Below, one piece after another: positions 23,640 through 34,043 of a DNA stretch of 64,000 bases. The DNA lies in the NCBI RefSeq assembly GCF_030864355.1, contig NC_083396.1, positions 1,488,001 to 1,552,000 on the forward strand. The letters are read 5' to 3'. Each line of letters starts with the position of its first letter. Position 1 is the first letter of the stretch. The position numbers and the translations under genes are program-made. The notes under the pieces were generated by a model, which did no database searches, was not told the origin of the DNA, and saw nothing but the letters and a program-made list of their open reading frames with translations. The stretch is from Cutaneotrichosporon cavernicola. Lineage: Eukaryota > Basidiomycota > Tremellomycetes > Trichosporonales > Trichosporonaceae.

Positions 23640-24170
23640 AGAGGCTTGAGCACGCAGCCCGCACGGTCGGTAAAGCCACTCGCGGCTCGTGACCGCTACC
23701 GCGTCAGTGGCGAGCGCGGGCGTGCGAATCAGCCCCGAGAGGGTTATGCCCACCGAGTGCCCCGCGAGAAAGATGTACGTATACTTGGACCACCAGAACG
23801 CAAACCTGGTATTCCCAGTCGACGGTCATCTCGCACGCCGCCGCCCCAGTCAGATGGGAGCCCGCGCAGTGTCCATGGATGTCAAGTCGCGTTCATGCCA
23901 CTTTCGCATTTGGGCATGACGGTCGCAGACTCGTTGCGGGGAATGGGGATCGCGGATACGGCGCGGTCGATCTCAGCTCCTGGAGGGTTTGGCTTACATG
24001 TACGCCTACGTACTCGTCGACCAAGCGGGGTTGCCAGGTAGCAGGAGGCACCCAATCGTCGCCTGCGGACGGGGGCACCTCCAAGTCTTCCGTCAAACTC
24101 CTTTTCCGCAATGACCGGAGACGGGATATCCTTCCAACTCGACGCTCCCTCGAGGGCCGTTGCATGTCGT
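23640..24170 (-). pseudogene. Possible relic of an alpha/beta hydrolase (GxSxG-like motifs in broken frames)
   Basis: On the minus strand FLAGHSVGITLSGLI is read near 23742-23775 and, in another frame, DIHGHCAGSHLTGAAACEMTVDW near 23830-23890. Both resemble the nucleophile elbow of esterases of the arylformamidase type, where GHSAGAHL is followed by an acidic-Trp pair. The frames cannot be joined by good splice sites, and stop codons interrupt them. A decayed gene is the simplest reading, but chance resemblance is not excluded. Confidence 0.25.
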
Positions 24171-24785
24171 CTATACAGTACTAGCGTGAGATGTCCGAGT
24201 GGCTGTCACCATGCCACGCTATTGTGATGGAGGCAACCACGTGATTCATTCCGCACGGCGAATTCGCCGTAAACCGTGGTTAGTGCGCTCGGCGCCACCG
24301 CCATCAAGGGCTCAAAAAGCCGGTCAGTACTCCGCAGGCCACACCTGCACCTTTGCCGTGGTTAGAGCGGTGGCCAGTAGTGCTCGCTCGGCACTAGTGG
24401 TTGAGCGGGACGGCGGGCCGGTCCGCACCATGCGGAAACGCGTAGCGTATCCCTCACTGATACCCAAGCTGGTGCATGAGATGGAAGTAGAAGGTGGGTG
24501 TCACTTGTGGGAGGAATGGAAGTGGAAAGATGATCGCGGACGCGCTCCGAGATTACTCGCAACGGGCACATGGATTGTCTCAAGCTCTGTACACTGCAGA
24601 AGACGAGTGATCAGGCAAGATCGTGCTGAAACCACTAGTGTCGCAGAACGTGAGCGCTCCTCTTGTTCTCATGTCGTAAAGACGTATCATATTTGGACTA
24701 CCCGTACGGAGATGTCTGCCAATCCGAACATGCAACGTAACCTTTGCTAGGGGGGTTAAACAAAACCCGCATCAAAAGCCCGCTT

Positions 24786-24826
24786 GGCATGTGGCATGTG
24801 GCATGTGGCATGTGGCATGTGGCATG
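24786..24826. repeat. Tandem 7-bp repeat (GGCATGT)
   Basis: Nearly six head-to-tail copies of GGCATGT in noncoding sequence. A similar 7-bp repeat (GCATGTT) occurs at 42724-42780 in another spacer, so this motif family seems prone to expand in this genome. Confidence 0.85.
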
Positions 24827-25716
24827 AACCGGGATCGCCGGTCGCCAGAGTATGCGGCACGTGCATCACATTGAGCGGGAGACCAATGCCCGTCTCACTT
24901 GCATAATTACTGATGCCAGTATTACTGATTACTGCGCCAAGAGCCAAGTGCCAAGATTACTGATAACCAGCCCATGGAGCGTATTTGGTATTCGGGACTG
25001 ACCGGAGCGAGTGCGCAGTGCGGAAGAGGCACGTGCATGCACCGATGATGATACCGGAGATGGCCGAGGAGGGGATGGTAGAGTACGAGGAATGCGCAAG
25101 CGGCGCAGGCGCAGGCGGTGGGTCGAATAGCGAGCGTGCCGACGCCAAGCTCGGCACCGGAGGATCCAGGAGCGCTCGAGCTTCACGATGAAGAAACAAC
25201 ACAACATGTGACAGCCAAACTCAACCGCTGATTGGCCAAACATGCCAAGGGTGCCTGTGCCTGTGACGATGATCTACAGGTACAGGCACATGTCCTGAGT
25301 GATCCCTGTGACGTCTGTGCGTCGGTGCGTGGCCTGTGCCTGATCTACTGATAGGGCACGCGCTTGCGGGGGCGAGGCGGAAGCGGAAGCGGGTTACAAC
25401 CACTCGAGATCCAGATGCCACCCAACACGAAGCGGTGCGGCATGTACAATCCCTGTCGGACATGCGCAGGGTCTCGCTGGATCTCGCCGTTATATAGATA
25501 GCTCATCGCACATCACATCACCATCACTATCAACACCGACTCCGTCCTCCAAAGCCAACGCAAAGTCCCTCAAGACGTCACTACAACATCCTGTGCATAG
25601 CACCATCTACACTAGCCATATACTCGTCGTCTGTCATGGCCAAGAGCCCCGCCGCCACTGCCATAGACAACAACCCACCAGCACCTCCCTAGCTCCAAGC
25701 CAACCTCGAATTACCC

Positions 25717-26304
25717 ATGGTCGTGAACTCGGTGAGTCTAGTCTGGTCGAGTCGAGTCGAGTCGAGTCGAGTCTGTGGCTGACCTCAGACCACCACCTAC
25801 CAGTCCGAGAAGCAGAAGCTGCTCGCCCTCCCGCCCGGCAAGCGGGCAGGGCGCACTCACACTCGCACTCGACCCGCCTTCGATGCCCCTCCCCCATACT
25901 CGCCCACTGCGGGCAACAACGAAACGACCCTCTTCACAGACGACGAGTCGGACACAGCCTCCACCGTGTCCACCGACAGTACCTGCTCGTCATGTATTGG
26001 TAGCTACTCTTCCACATGCTCGTCTACCTCTTCGCAAGCCGGTACATACTCGTCCACAACCACCAACGGCATCTCGTCAACCACCACTTCGGCGTTCTCG
26101 ACTCCGGGTGGCTTCGAGAGCACCTCGTCGTACACAAGCTACGACCAAGGCTTCGCAACGTTCATGACCCTCACCACCCGAGTTGTTCCAATCACCTCAC
26201 TGCCGCCCGCGTACCCTCGCTGCTCCAGTTGCGCCGACGGGTACCCTGCCGCCCAGCTGGGCCTGTCGTGCCCCAACAATTGCATGCCCGCCCACACCTT
26301 CTAG
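25717..26304 (+). CDS. Small Ser/Thr-rich protein with two PPxY motifs (PPPY, PPAY)
   Basis: Exon 1 is only 15 bp (25717-25731, MVVNS), then a 57-nt intron containing a GTCGA pentamer repeat, then exon 2, 25789-26304. The product is 176 aa. No membrane segment or signal peptide is seen. It carries DAPPPYSPTAG near residue 35 and ITSLPPAYPRCSS near residue 145, with a long Ser/Thr/Tyr-rich linker between. The C-terminus has six Cys in 25 residues (RCSSCADG ... LSCPNNCMP), a possible palmitoylation or metal-binding patch. Two PPxY sites in a soluble protein fit an adaptor for a WW-domain ubiquitin ligase, as in yeast Bul or arrestin-related proteins, although no arrestin fold is present. A short upstream ORF starts at ATG 25637. 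Confidence 0.55.
25746..25773. repeat. Pentanucleotide repeat (GTCGA) inside an intron
   Basis: Five to six GTCGA copies in the single intron of the PPxY gene at 25717. The intron length could therefore vary without touching the coding frame. Confidence 0.8.
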
Positions 26305-26958
26305 CAAGCTATATACTGTAGTACACCTTTCCGCCAATATACTGTATCGCCCGGCCCCTGTAAGAGTAGCTTTTTTGTATGTTGTTGTTGTACCGAGTAT
26401 GCCCACGTCCAATATGGATTTAATGATCGTCATATGGATTTAATGATCGTCTGCCGCTCGCTGTTCCTCCTGCATTCCATCGCCACCCGCATCGCCACCC
26501 ACCTCGCCACCGCCACTCAGAAGCTCCAACTGTCGGCCGGCTCCGGAACCTTGGGTTCAGAATGCCCGAGATCCGTGCCTGTACATGTACATCACATCGC
26601 CCGGAACCAACCTTGGACCAGTCAGCTGACCAAACCACTCCATCGCCAAGATTCGTTCCTCATCGCCACTAGGCTGCTTGAACATGACGCACATCTGAGA
26701 CCTTTGATGCCTGCCAATCCTCTCGTTGCCTGCCTGGCACTCGGTGGTCTTATCATGCCCGCGCATCCAATAGCAACTCACTGCTTGCCCCCGTGCGTCC
26801 GTAAGCTAACCCACCCTAAACGCTCCTCCACAGTCTTATCTCATTGTCAGTCCAATGAGCACGAGACACCTCTTACGTCGCATCTCACGTCGAGCCCAGC
26901 TTTATAACATCAACATGTCTTGGGTCACAACACTTCGCCACCCGCAAACAATCACATT
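26305..26958. other. Spacer with 20-bp tandem duplication
   Basis: About 650 bp. It contains a perfect 20-bp duplication (26412-26451). A plus frame of 157 codons (26434-26907) has no recognisable feature. On the minus strand a frame ending at 26557 reads coding-like residues (see findings). Confidence 0.4.
26412..26451. repeat. Perfect tandem duplication of 20 bp
   Basis: The unit ATATGGATTTAATGATCGTC occurs twice back to back without a mismatch, which indicates a recent slippage or repair event. It is noncoding. Confidence 0.85.
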
Positions 26959-27159
26959 ATGCCTTTGAGCGACACGTCGCATTCCAACATTATCACTTCG
27001 GAGAACGAGCGCCGATGGATCCCCGCCACCGCGCTACGCCGCCTGCGCTTGCGCCTCAGGCGCAACCACTTCCCGGCCCTCAAGGACGAGCTCTTCCTGA
27101 CTCCCCTCACTGCCATCACACCCTTCAAGATGTCGTCGCGCCGCGGATCGCGCGTATAA
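26959..27159 (+). CDS. Hypothetical 66-aa basic protein
   Basis: Single exon from ATG 26959 to TAA. It reads MPLSDTSHSNIITSENERR and continues with an Arg/Leu-rich amphipathic helix (ALRRLRLRLRRNHFPALKDELF) and a basic end (SSRRGSRV). No PPxY and no membrane segment. Third positions are GC-rich in the middle, which favours coding. No homologue is recognised; it could be spurious. Confidence 0.3.
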   Translation: MPLSDTSHSNIITSENERRWIPATALRRLRLRLRRNHFPALKDELFLTPLTAITPFKMSSRRGSRV

Positions 27160-28021
27160 GCGCGAATCACGCCCGATGCCTCGTCCTACCCGCGTAACCC
27201 GCGTCCAATCTCAAGGTGTACCGTGTCCTTGTCTGCTGTTGTATAGTCTGCGGGCTGCCCTCGCTCTACACTTGTTGTATGTATAATCAATGTATGATAT
27301 TCAGCTTGAGCAACACTGGCGGCGCGGGAGACGGGAGACGCGGGATGTAAGTCTCACATCAGCTGGTTCACCTCAGCCGACTCACGTGAGTGGCTCACAT
27401 CAGCACGGGCTCACATCAGTCATACGCCACCGCCCAGCCATACCCGCTGCGCAAACGCGCGTCTAGCATCACACCAACGTGACGTTCCACAATTCCTCAG
27501 CCAGGTCCCGCTGTCCAGAAATGACGCACCAGACTGTTCCCGTTCCTGTATACAGTATCTCCAGGCCCTCCCTTTCCGGGATCCCCGTTTTGGCCGTGTT
27601 GCTTCCAGCCGTGCCTGTAAGAAGGGGTGTGCCTTTGCGTCCATATGTTGTACCAGTTGGTCGCTACCTTGCCGCATCACGTGCGAAGACGCGCGGGATA
27701 AACTAGCCTCTCCAACAGGTGGCTTGGGGCTGGCGTGAGTGGGTGGCGAGTGTGGCACCACTTTGGCATCACTTGACAGCGTTGAGGCGAGAGGCCAATG
27801 AGGGCCTACTATCATATCAAGCCGACGTAATCAGTCTGAGTGGGGGGATGTGAGATTTCCCGCCTCGGTGAATGGGACCATCTCTCAAACATCAGTTTGG
27901 GTGCGTCCGGATCGGGATTACTACGCAAAGAGGCACGAGTAGCGACAGGCGGTAAGCGCCAGTTCTAAAGACTACATGTATAAAGAACACGAACACGAAC
28001 AATCATCCACAACCGTACATA
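27160..28021. other. Spacer upstream of the PPxY gene at 28022
   Basis: About 860 bp. The phrase CTCACATCAG recurs several times at 27350-27420. A TATA-like element (listed separately) stands before the next ATG. No gene was recognised. Confidence 0.45.
27977..27985 (+). promoter_or_regulatory. TATA-box-like element
   Basis: TGTATAAAG lies about 40 bp before the start codon at 28022, followed by an AC-rich leader (GAACACGAACACGAAC). Position and sequence suit a core promoter, which supports the downstream small gene being real. Confidence 0.45.
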
Positions 28022-28381
28022 ATGGTCACTACCCGAAGCGACGCTGGTTGGGGTCGTCAATCGCCGCCAGCACCATCACATCCGCGCATCGTCTCGCCCG
28101 TAGCGTGTTATGCGGACGGATACCAGATCGACTCGCCGTGCTCGTTCACCCGCCACATGATCGGATACGACCCATCCATGTCCCCAACATATGGGATGAG
28201 GAAACAGCCTCGGTCGTTCGCGCAGCGGCTCCTCGCCCTCTTGAGACCCGAATCACCGCGATCAAGCCCATGCCCACCACCATACATTCTTTACTGCGAT
28301 AACGACCTACCCGCATACGAGGATTACAGGTTGCCGCCATACCGCCAGCGCGAGACATGGACAGTTGGCGTCGCGGCATAG
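28022..28381 (+). CDS. Small PPxY-rich protein (PPPY, LPAY, LPPY)
   Basis: A single-exon frame of 119 aa. There is no signal peptide and no hydrophobic segment. The C-terminal third carries PCPPPYILY, NDLPAYEDY and YRLPPYRQR within about 35 residues: one strict PPxY and two LPxY variants of the type also bound by WW domains. The middle is basic (MRKQPRSFAQRLLALLR), which could bind a membrane surface. No known family. It lies downstream of a TATA-like element. It fits the local theme of small PPxY proteins and could compete for or recruit a Nedd4-type ligase; this is inference. Confidence 0.55.
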   Translation: MVTTRSDAGWGRQSPPAPSHPRIVSPVACYADGYQIDSPCSFTRHMIGYDPSMSPTYGMRKQPRSFAQRLLALLRPESPRSSPCPPPYILYCDNDLPAYEDYRLPPYRQRETWTVGVAA

Positions 28382-29350
28382 ATGGCCCATTGTAGCCAAC
28401 AGGTTCGCACCCATGTTGTATGCATCTTGCTGTATCTCTGCTTTCCAGCCAGCTGGGCGGTTGGGATGTTAGCGGAATTGCCGCGAGTTTCGTGTAAACG
28501 AAAATGTTGGATGACTGTACGATACGTCATCTGCCATAACGCGTTTAATCCATCAGCTGACTCCATCATCTGACGGCTCGTGTCGAACGCAACACCACCT
28601 GCTACAATCAATTAGTCGAGTCGCTTGACGCTCTCGCTGACTCGACCTCGCCGTACTCTCTGACAGCGTAGAGTTGCCAGACGTCGAGTGGGCGTGTATG
28701 CGGCTCGTCCGCCCCGCCCCAAGCCCATTCTGCCCACCCATTCCGCCCACCCCCACTCCACTCGGCAGGCACCATCCGAACTGGGAAACTCGTTATGTAG
28801 CAAACACACCCTTGCGTACGGCCGCCAAGATGCCGTCGGGTCCGTAGCCAAATACGGCCTCGCGTCTGTCCGCCGGGTTAGGGCCCCTCGTGCCCCAGAT
28901 ATCTGGACAGATTTACTCGACAAGGTTTCCATTACTGTCTTGGATGATCATGTGGGGAGGGTTCCAGGTTCCAACAGAAGGTGGTGCAAAGAACATCCGC
29001 CCTGAATCGAAAGGAACAGGCGAGACTCGGGTCTGCACACCCTGACGGGGCTCCATCTCTCCATCTGGAATGACCTTGCTCCCAAGGTGGATTCTATCTC
29101 ATTCAGTTCAATTGTCAACCATGTCGACAGATTGTACGGGTTAGTGTTGCGCCATATTGTGGCTGGTGGAAGAATTGTGTTACGAGGCTGAATTGTTTCC
29201 TCTGAAATCTTCCAACAGGGCTTGAACTCTTCTGTAACAGCAGTTTCTGGAGCGGGATGTCACGGCCGATGGCAGCCGTGTGGTCATGTCGTTTGTAAAG
29301 TCTAGAGTCAGGGAGACACGGGACGTGACTTACACAACAGTGTTCTGCCA
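28382..29350. other. Spacer holding a gene relic
   Basis: About 970 bp between the PPxY gene and the TatD gene. Its main content is the frame-broken coding relic on the minus strand at 28796-29259. The remaining 400 bp show nothing recognisable. Confidence 0.5.
28796..29259 (-). pseudogene. Decayed protein-coding relic with a frameshift and an in-frame stop
   Basis: On the minus strand a well-formed protein-like frame runs from 29259 (HPAPETAVTEEFKPCWKISE and, further on, NPYNLSTWLTIELNEIE). Near 29085 it jumps one base to another frame (SKVIPDGEMEPRQGVQTRVS, then FFAPPSVGTWNPPHMIIQDS), which ends in TAA at 28913. Beyond that stop the same frame stays coding-like (ICPDIWGTRGPNPADR, FGYGPDGILAAVRKGVF) to the next stop at 28793. 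No splice sites account for the shift. The parent family was not recognised; a transposon or a lost enzyme are both possible. Confidence 0.45.
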
Positions 29351-30491
29351 TCACCACAGCGGCGATTCCTTGAGGTTCTTCACCTCGCCTGGATAGAAGA
29401 GCCGCATCGTGTTGTCGAATGCTGCGCTCGCCACCTTCTCCAATGGCTCGCCTCGAATGCTGGCGACGATGTGTGCAATGACCACAACCTGATTGTCAGC
29501 TGTACGATCGCCTTGCCCTAGCTCACCTCGGCTGGTTCGTTTCGTCCCTTCACGCCCTTCCCCTCAACAAATTTCTCGGGCTTGACCTTCTCGACGACAA
29601 CGAGGTCTTTGGGCAAGTGCTTATACGACGCGTGGCTTGTCGTGACGCTGCACCACGGTGCGTCAGTCTCCAGCAAGAGGCGGTCCAACGGGATAGCTTT
29701 CACAACGTCGACGTTCTCCTGTGTCTTGAGCGAGCATCCGTTGATGCCGATATACAATCCCATGTCGACCTGTCGTTAGTGGTTATGAGGTCGAGCTGAC
29801 TGTAGTCGGTAGCTCGCACTCACCAACTCCTTCATCTCGTCAATCGTTCCCGTGAACGAGTGCGCGACACCTCCCGGCCAGTCGGGACCAAACCCGACCT
29901 CCTTGAGGATGCGCACCAAGTCCGCGTGCGCCTCGGGATGCCGGTCATGTAGAAACAGCGGGAGGCCGAACTTCTTCGACAGCAGCAGCAGTCGGGGAAG
30001 ATGCTTCAGCTGGGTTTCCCTTGGTGCGAACTTGAGCCGGTCGTAGTCAAGCCCCACCTCGCCGATCGAGATGATACGCTTCGAACCGCCTTCTCCCCGG
30101 TCCGTGGAAATCAACTCCTCCAGCTCGCCGAAGTACGCATCCTCTCCGCCGGCGTGCTTGTCGATCTCAGTGGTGGAGGTGGGATGACACCCGGCGGTCG
30201 AGTGAAAGTCTGTTGTGAGCTGCTTGCGTGGAACAAAGAGCTCACTATATTGCTGGGCATACTTGAGCACAATCCTCGACTCCCTCAACGACGTGCCTGT
30301 CAGGAGTTGGCGGGTCACACCGGCCTCACGGGCGCGTTCGAGGACGGCTGGAAGGTCGCCGGGATGGCGTTGCTTGCCGTGGTACTTGCCCTGGAACATG
30401 CCGTCGCCCAGGTTCACTGCAATATCTGACCGGTCAGCTGTTCTTTTCGGTCCCATAGCTGCGCGGAGTTCGACTCACCTGCGAACTGCAT
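29351..30491 (-). CDS. TatD-family metal-dependent deoxyribonuclease
   Basis: Four exons, 30491-30479, 30425-29824, 29769-29527 and 29488-29351, encode 331 aa. The start MQFADIAVNLGDGMFQGKYHGK is typical of the eukaryotic TatD branch and is obtained only by splicing the 13-bp first exon. Metal ligands of the TIM-barrel amidohydrolase fold are visible: His in TAGCHPT, Glu in ISIGEVGLDYDR, His in LPLFLHDRHP, His in GVAHSFTG and Asp in LLLETDAPWC. TatD enzymes are 3'-5' exonucleases acting on DNA, linked in fungi to repair and to DNA breakdown in cell death. It is divergent from SYF1, with 346 bp between starts. Confidence 0.94.
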
Positions 30492-30837
30492 TGTTGTTGC
30501 TGCCCGTCTTGGCAGATGTCGGGGAAGAGTCGACCACACGATTGTGGCTGGAAGTTGTCAATAAGCGTAGACGCTGGGTATAACGCGGCGACGCCCTTAT
30601 ATCCACGGGCTGTCTATCGATCTCTAAGTGTTCTAGATGTGTCGAGTCGTGTTCGGGGCCGAAACAGATACAAAGTCAACTTGGAGTTGGGTGCGTCAAG
30701 GTGGACCTCTCTGGTGGAGGTCGATCGGCGGCACTTCGGCAATTTACCGGCGTGGCACTGAAAGTCAGTGGCCACCAGTCACCAATTCACCGCGCTTCAA
30801 CGCTCAACAACATCACCTCCACCCAGCATCCGCAACC
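30492..30837. promoter_or_regulatory. Divergent promoter between TatD and SYF1
   Basis: 346 bp between two start codons pointing away from each other. No strong TATA element. The plus frame upstream of the SYF1 ATG is open but shows no conserved residues, so the ATG at 30838 was chosen. Confidence 0.4.
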
Positions 30838-33800
30838 ATGGTCGACGCGCAGAGCTCGCTCCTTGCGGAGCTCGCGTCGCGGTTCCCGCTGACGGTGCCG
30901 ATACCGACACCCTTAACGAATCCGGAGCTCATCCGCACCTCAGACCTCGCAGTGGAGGAGGACCTCTTGCACAACCCGGACAACATGCGTCTGTGGCTCA
31001 ACCACATCGCGGCCATCAAGGACCGGATCGGCAAAGCACTGCCGCCGAAGACACACGACCTGTCGCCCGAGGAGAAGATGCTCGGTCTCCTCGCATACCC
31101 CGTGGCGCGGGATGGGCTGCGCGAGCTGGTGATGGTGTACGAGCGCGCACTCGCCGTCTTCCCGACAAACTACAAGCTGTGGAAGTCGTACTTCCTTACA
31201 CGGCAGGAGTACGTGATGGGTACTCTCACCGAGGACGCGGTCAAGGCGCGCGCGCACCAGGCCAAGCGCGGAGCGGCGTACAAAACCAACGTCAAGGAGC
31301 TGCTTGACGATGCCGAGGACACGAACATTTGGGAGGGCGGTCTTGACGGCGTCGTCGGCTTCGAGGAGTGGCGCGCTCTCTTCGCCACGGGCGAGCGCAT
31401 GCTCCACTGGCTCAGCAACCTCCCCGTCCCATGGCTCCTCCACCTGTCCATGATGTTGCACCCCAAGTGCCCACCCATGTTCAAGCGGACGTACGCGCGC
31501 CGCACGTTCGACCGCGCCCTCCGCACCCTCCCACCCAGTTTGCATGGACGCATATGGGGCCTGTACCTCCGCTGGGCTGAGATTGTCGGCGGCGAAGCGG
31601 GCGAGCGCGTCTGGCGCCGCTTCTTGAAGGTGATCTGAACTATCATTGATTGTAGCTGACGACAGATCGACTCGTCCCTCACCGAGCGCCACATCACGTA
31701 CCTTCTCGAGGCGGAGCCGCCCCAACCCTTAGCCGCGGCGAAATACCTGCTGTTGCTGGCACGTCGGGCGGCGCAGAACCTCTACTCCTCGCTTGAGGGT
31801 AAGTCCCCGTACCAACTCTTCGTCGACTTCCTCGAGCTCGTGGAGAAGTACGCGGACGATGTGGGTATGGATGAAGACCAGACTCTGGAGGTGGAGGAAA
31901 CCAGGAGAGCAGTTCAGGAGGAGGTAGACGGAGAGAAGGAGGAGGATACACCGGCCCAGCACAAGTCTGGCGATCGGCTGAACCGGATTGCGGGACCGGC
32001 CGTGCCAACTTCCTCGAGGGGCATATTGCACAAGCCACCACCAAATCTCGGCGGGGCTGGTAAGGAGTCCGACACGGCGGTCCTGGAAGACGAAGACACG
32101 GACCCGTCCAATCCAAGGCCACTGGACGTCGAGGGTATCGTCCTCCGCGACGGTTTAAATGTATACAAGGACCAGGCTGGACGACTGTGGACTGGCCTTG
32201 CGACGTACTGGATCAAGCGCGGCGAGCTGGACCGTGCTACTGCGACCTTTGAACGAGGCCTGGCCGAGGTTGTCACGATCCGCGACTTTACGCAGATCTT
32301 TGACGCATACTCCGAGTTCTCAGAGACGATTGTGTCGTCGCTGATGGACGCCCTTGCCGATGAGGAGAACCTCGAGGACGAGGACTTTGACGTTGAGGAG
32401 ACCGAGGGCGAGCTCGACGCCCGCATGAAGGCGTTCGAGGACCTGATGGACCGCCGTCCGTTCCTCGTAAACGACGTGCTGCTACGCCGGAACCCGAACG
32501 ACGTTGTCGAATGGGAGAAGCGGGTCGCGTTGCACGCGGGTGACGACGAGGCCATCGTCGCGACGTACCTCAAGGCCATCGACACGATCAACCCCCGCAA
32601 GACCACGAGTCCGCTGTACCCTCTCTACGTCAACTTTGCCAAGTTTTACGAGGAGGGTGGGTCTGTGGACCCCAGCACCGGCGAGCCAGGTAACGACCCC
32701 GACATTGGGGAGGCGCGCAAGATCTTCGAGAAGGCGACGCGTGTGTCGTTCAAGGCCGTCGATGAGCTGGCCGAGGTATGGTGCGAGTGGGCCGAGATGG
32801 AATTGCGGAATGAGTGAGCCAACGCCCTTCCCAACTTGAGCTGACACCAGGGACTACGAGGAGGCGATCCGGCTCATGCAGCGCGCGACGACGGTGCCGA
32901 AGAACACCAAGGTCGACTACTACAACGACAACCTACCGCCGCAGACGCGCATGTTCAAATCGCTCAAGCTGTGGTCGTTCTACTCGGACCTCGAGGAGTC
33001 GATCGGGTCAGTCGAGTCGACCAAGGCAGTGTACGACAAGATCATGGAGCTCAAGATTGCGAATGCCCAGACAATCGTCAACTACGCAACCTTCCTTGAG
33101 GAAAACAAGTACTTTGAGGAGAGCTTCAAGGTGTACGAGCGCGGCATCGAGGTGTTCAACTTCCCGATTGCGTTCGAGATCTGGAACATCTACCTGTCCA
33201 AATTTGTCAAGCGTTTCGGGGGGACCAAGTTGGAGCGAACGCGCGACCTGTTCGAGCAGGCGCTCGAGAACTGCCCACCCAAATTCTGCAAGCCTCTGTA
33301 CCTTATGTACGCCAAACTCGAGGAGGAGCACGGTCTCGCCAAGCGCGCCATGGGCATCTACGACCGTGCCGCGTCGACGGTCCAGGACGCCGACAAGTTC
33401 CAGATGTACACCATCTACGTCGCCAAGGCGACGGCTAACTTTGGTCTCCCTGCCACGCGGCCAATCTACGAGCGGGCGATCGGCGCGCTCCCGGACCGCG
33501 AGACCGCGATCATGTGCCGCCGTTTTGCGCAGATGGAACGCAAGCTTGGCGAGATCGACCGTGCGCGCGCGATCTACGCCCACGCGTCGCAGTTCTGCGA
33601 TCCGCGCGTCGACAAGGCGTTCTGGGCAGAGTGGAGCGAGTTCGAGATCGACACGGGCTCAGAGGAGACGTTTCGCGAGATGCTCCGGATCAAGCGCGCT
33701 GTTCAGGCCAGCTACAACACGAACGAGAGCTTCCTCGCTGCGCAGAAGGCTGCGGCTGTCAGCGGTGGCGAGAAGCCGACGGATGCCGCCGAAGAGGCCG

Positions 33801-33970
33801 CGCGCGAGGCTGCCGATCCCATGGCGGCGATGGAGCGCGAGATGGGCGGTGGCGGTGCGCCGGCCTTCGTCGCTTCCACCCTCAAGGCGCAGGCGCAGCA
33901 CGAGGAGATGGTCCCTGCCGAGGGCGCAGCCAACCCGGACGCGATCGATATTGCAGATGACGAGTTCTAG
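30838..33970 (+). CDS. SYF1: Pre-mRNA-splicing factor SYF1 (XAB2)
   Basis: Exons 30838-31629, 31666-32813 and 32851-33970 (introns 36 and 37 nt) give 1019 aa. The protein is an array of HAT (half-a-TPR) repeats, with typical W-x-x-Y and E-x-A motifs such as NYKLWKSYFL, YERALAVFP, LWTGLATYWIKRGELDRA, WEKRVALH and FEIWNIYLSKFVKRFGG. Residues about 345-430 form a low-complexity acidic insert absent from yeast, which explains the larger size (yeast 859 aa). Another acidic stretch stands in the middle. SYF1 is a scaffold of the NineTeen complex and of the catalytic spliceosome. Its stop faces that of the nitrilase gene, 73 bp away. Confidence 0.95.
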
Positions 33971-34043
33971 TAGTAGCATGTATCAGCTAGCATGGACAAG
34001 ACAACGTTTGCATTTCACTACTGACAACAACAGTCCGGCTTGC

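Larger units (their letters stand above)
23311..25716. other. 2.4-kb gene-poor stretch with hydrolase-like relic and repeats
   Basis: It holds an alpha/beta-hydrolase-like relic on the minus strand (listed separately), a GCATGTG tandem repeat at 24786-24826 and a 183-codon open frame (24199-24750) with no recognisable feature. On the minus strand around 24957-25202 a frame contains a hydrophobic SSAISGIIIGACTCLF segment reminiscent of the small membrane proteins nearby, without good gene structure. Confidence 0.35.

Noticed and set aside
24186..24240. GATGTCCGAGTGGCT resembling a tRNA-Ser or tRNA-Leu A box
   Set aside because: No B box (GGTTCRAATCC type) and no pairing acceptor stem within 120 bp.
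24199..24750. 183-codon plus frame in the gene-poor stretch
   Set aside because: No domain, signal, membrane segment or consistent third-position bias; length alone is not enough in GC-rich DNA.
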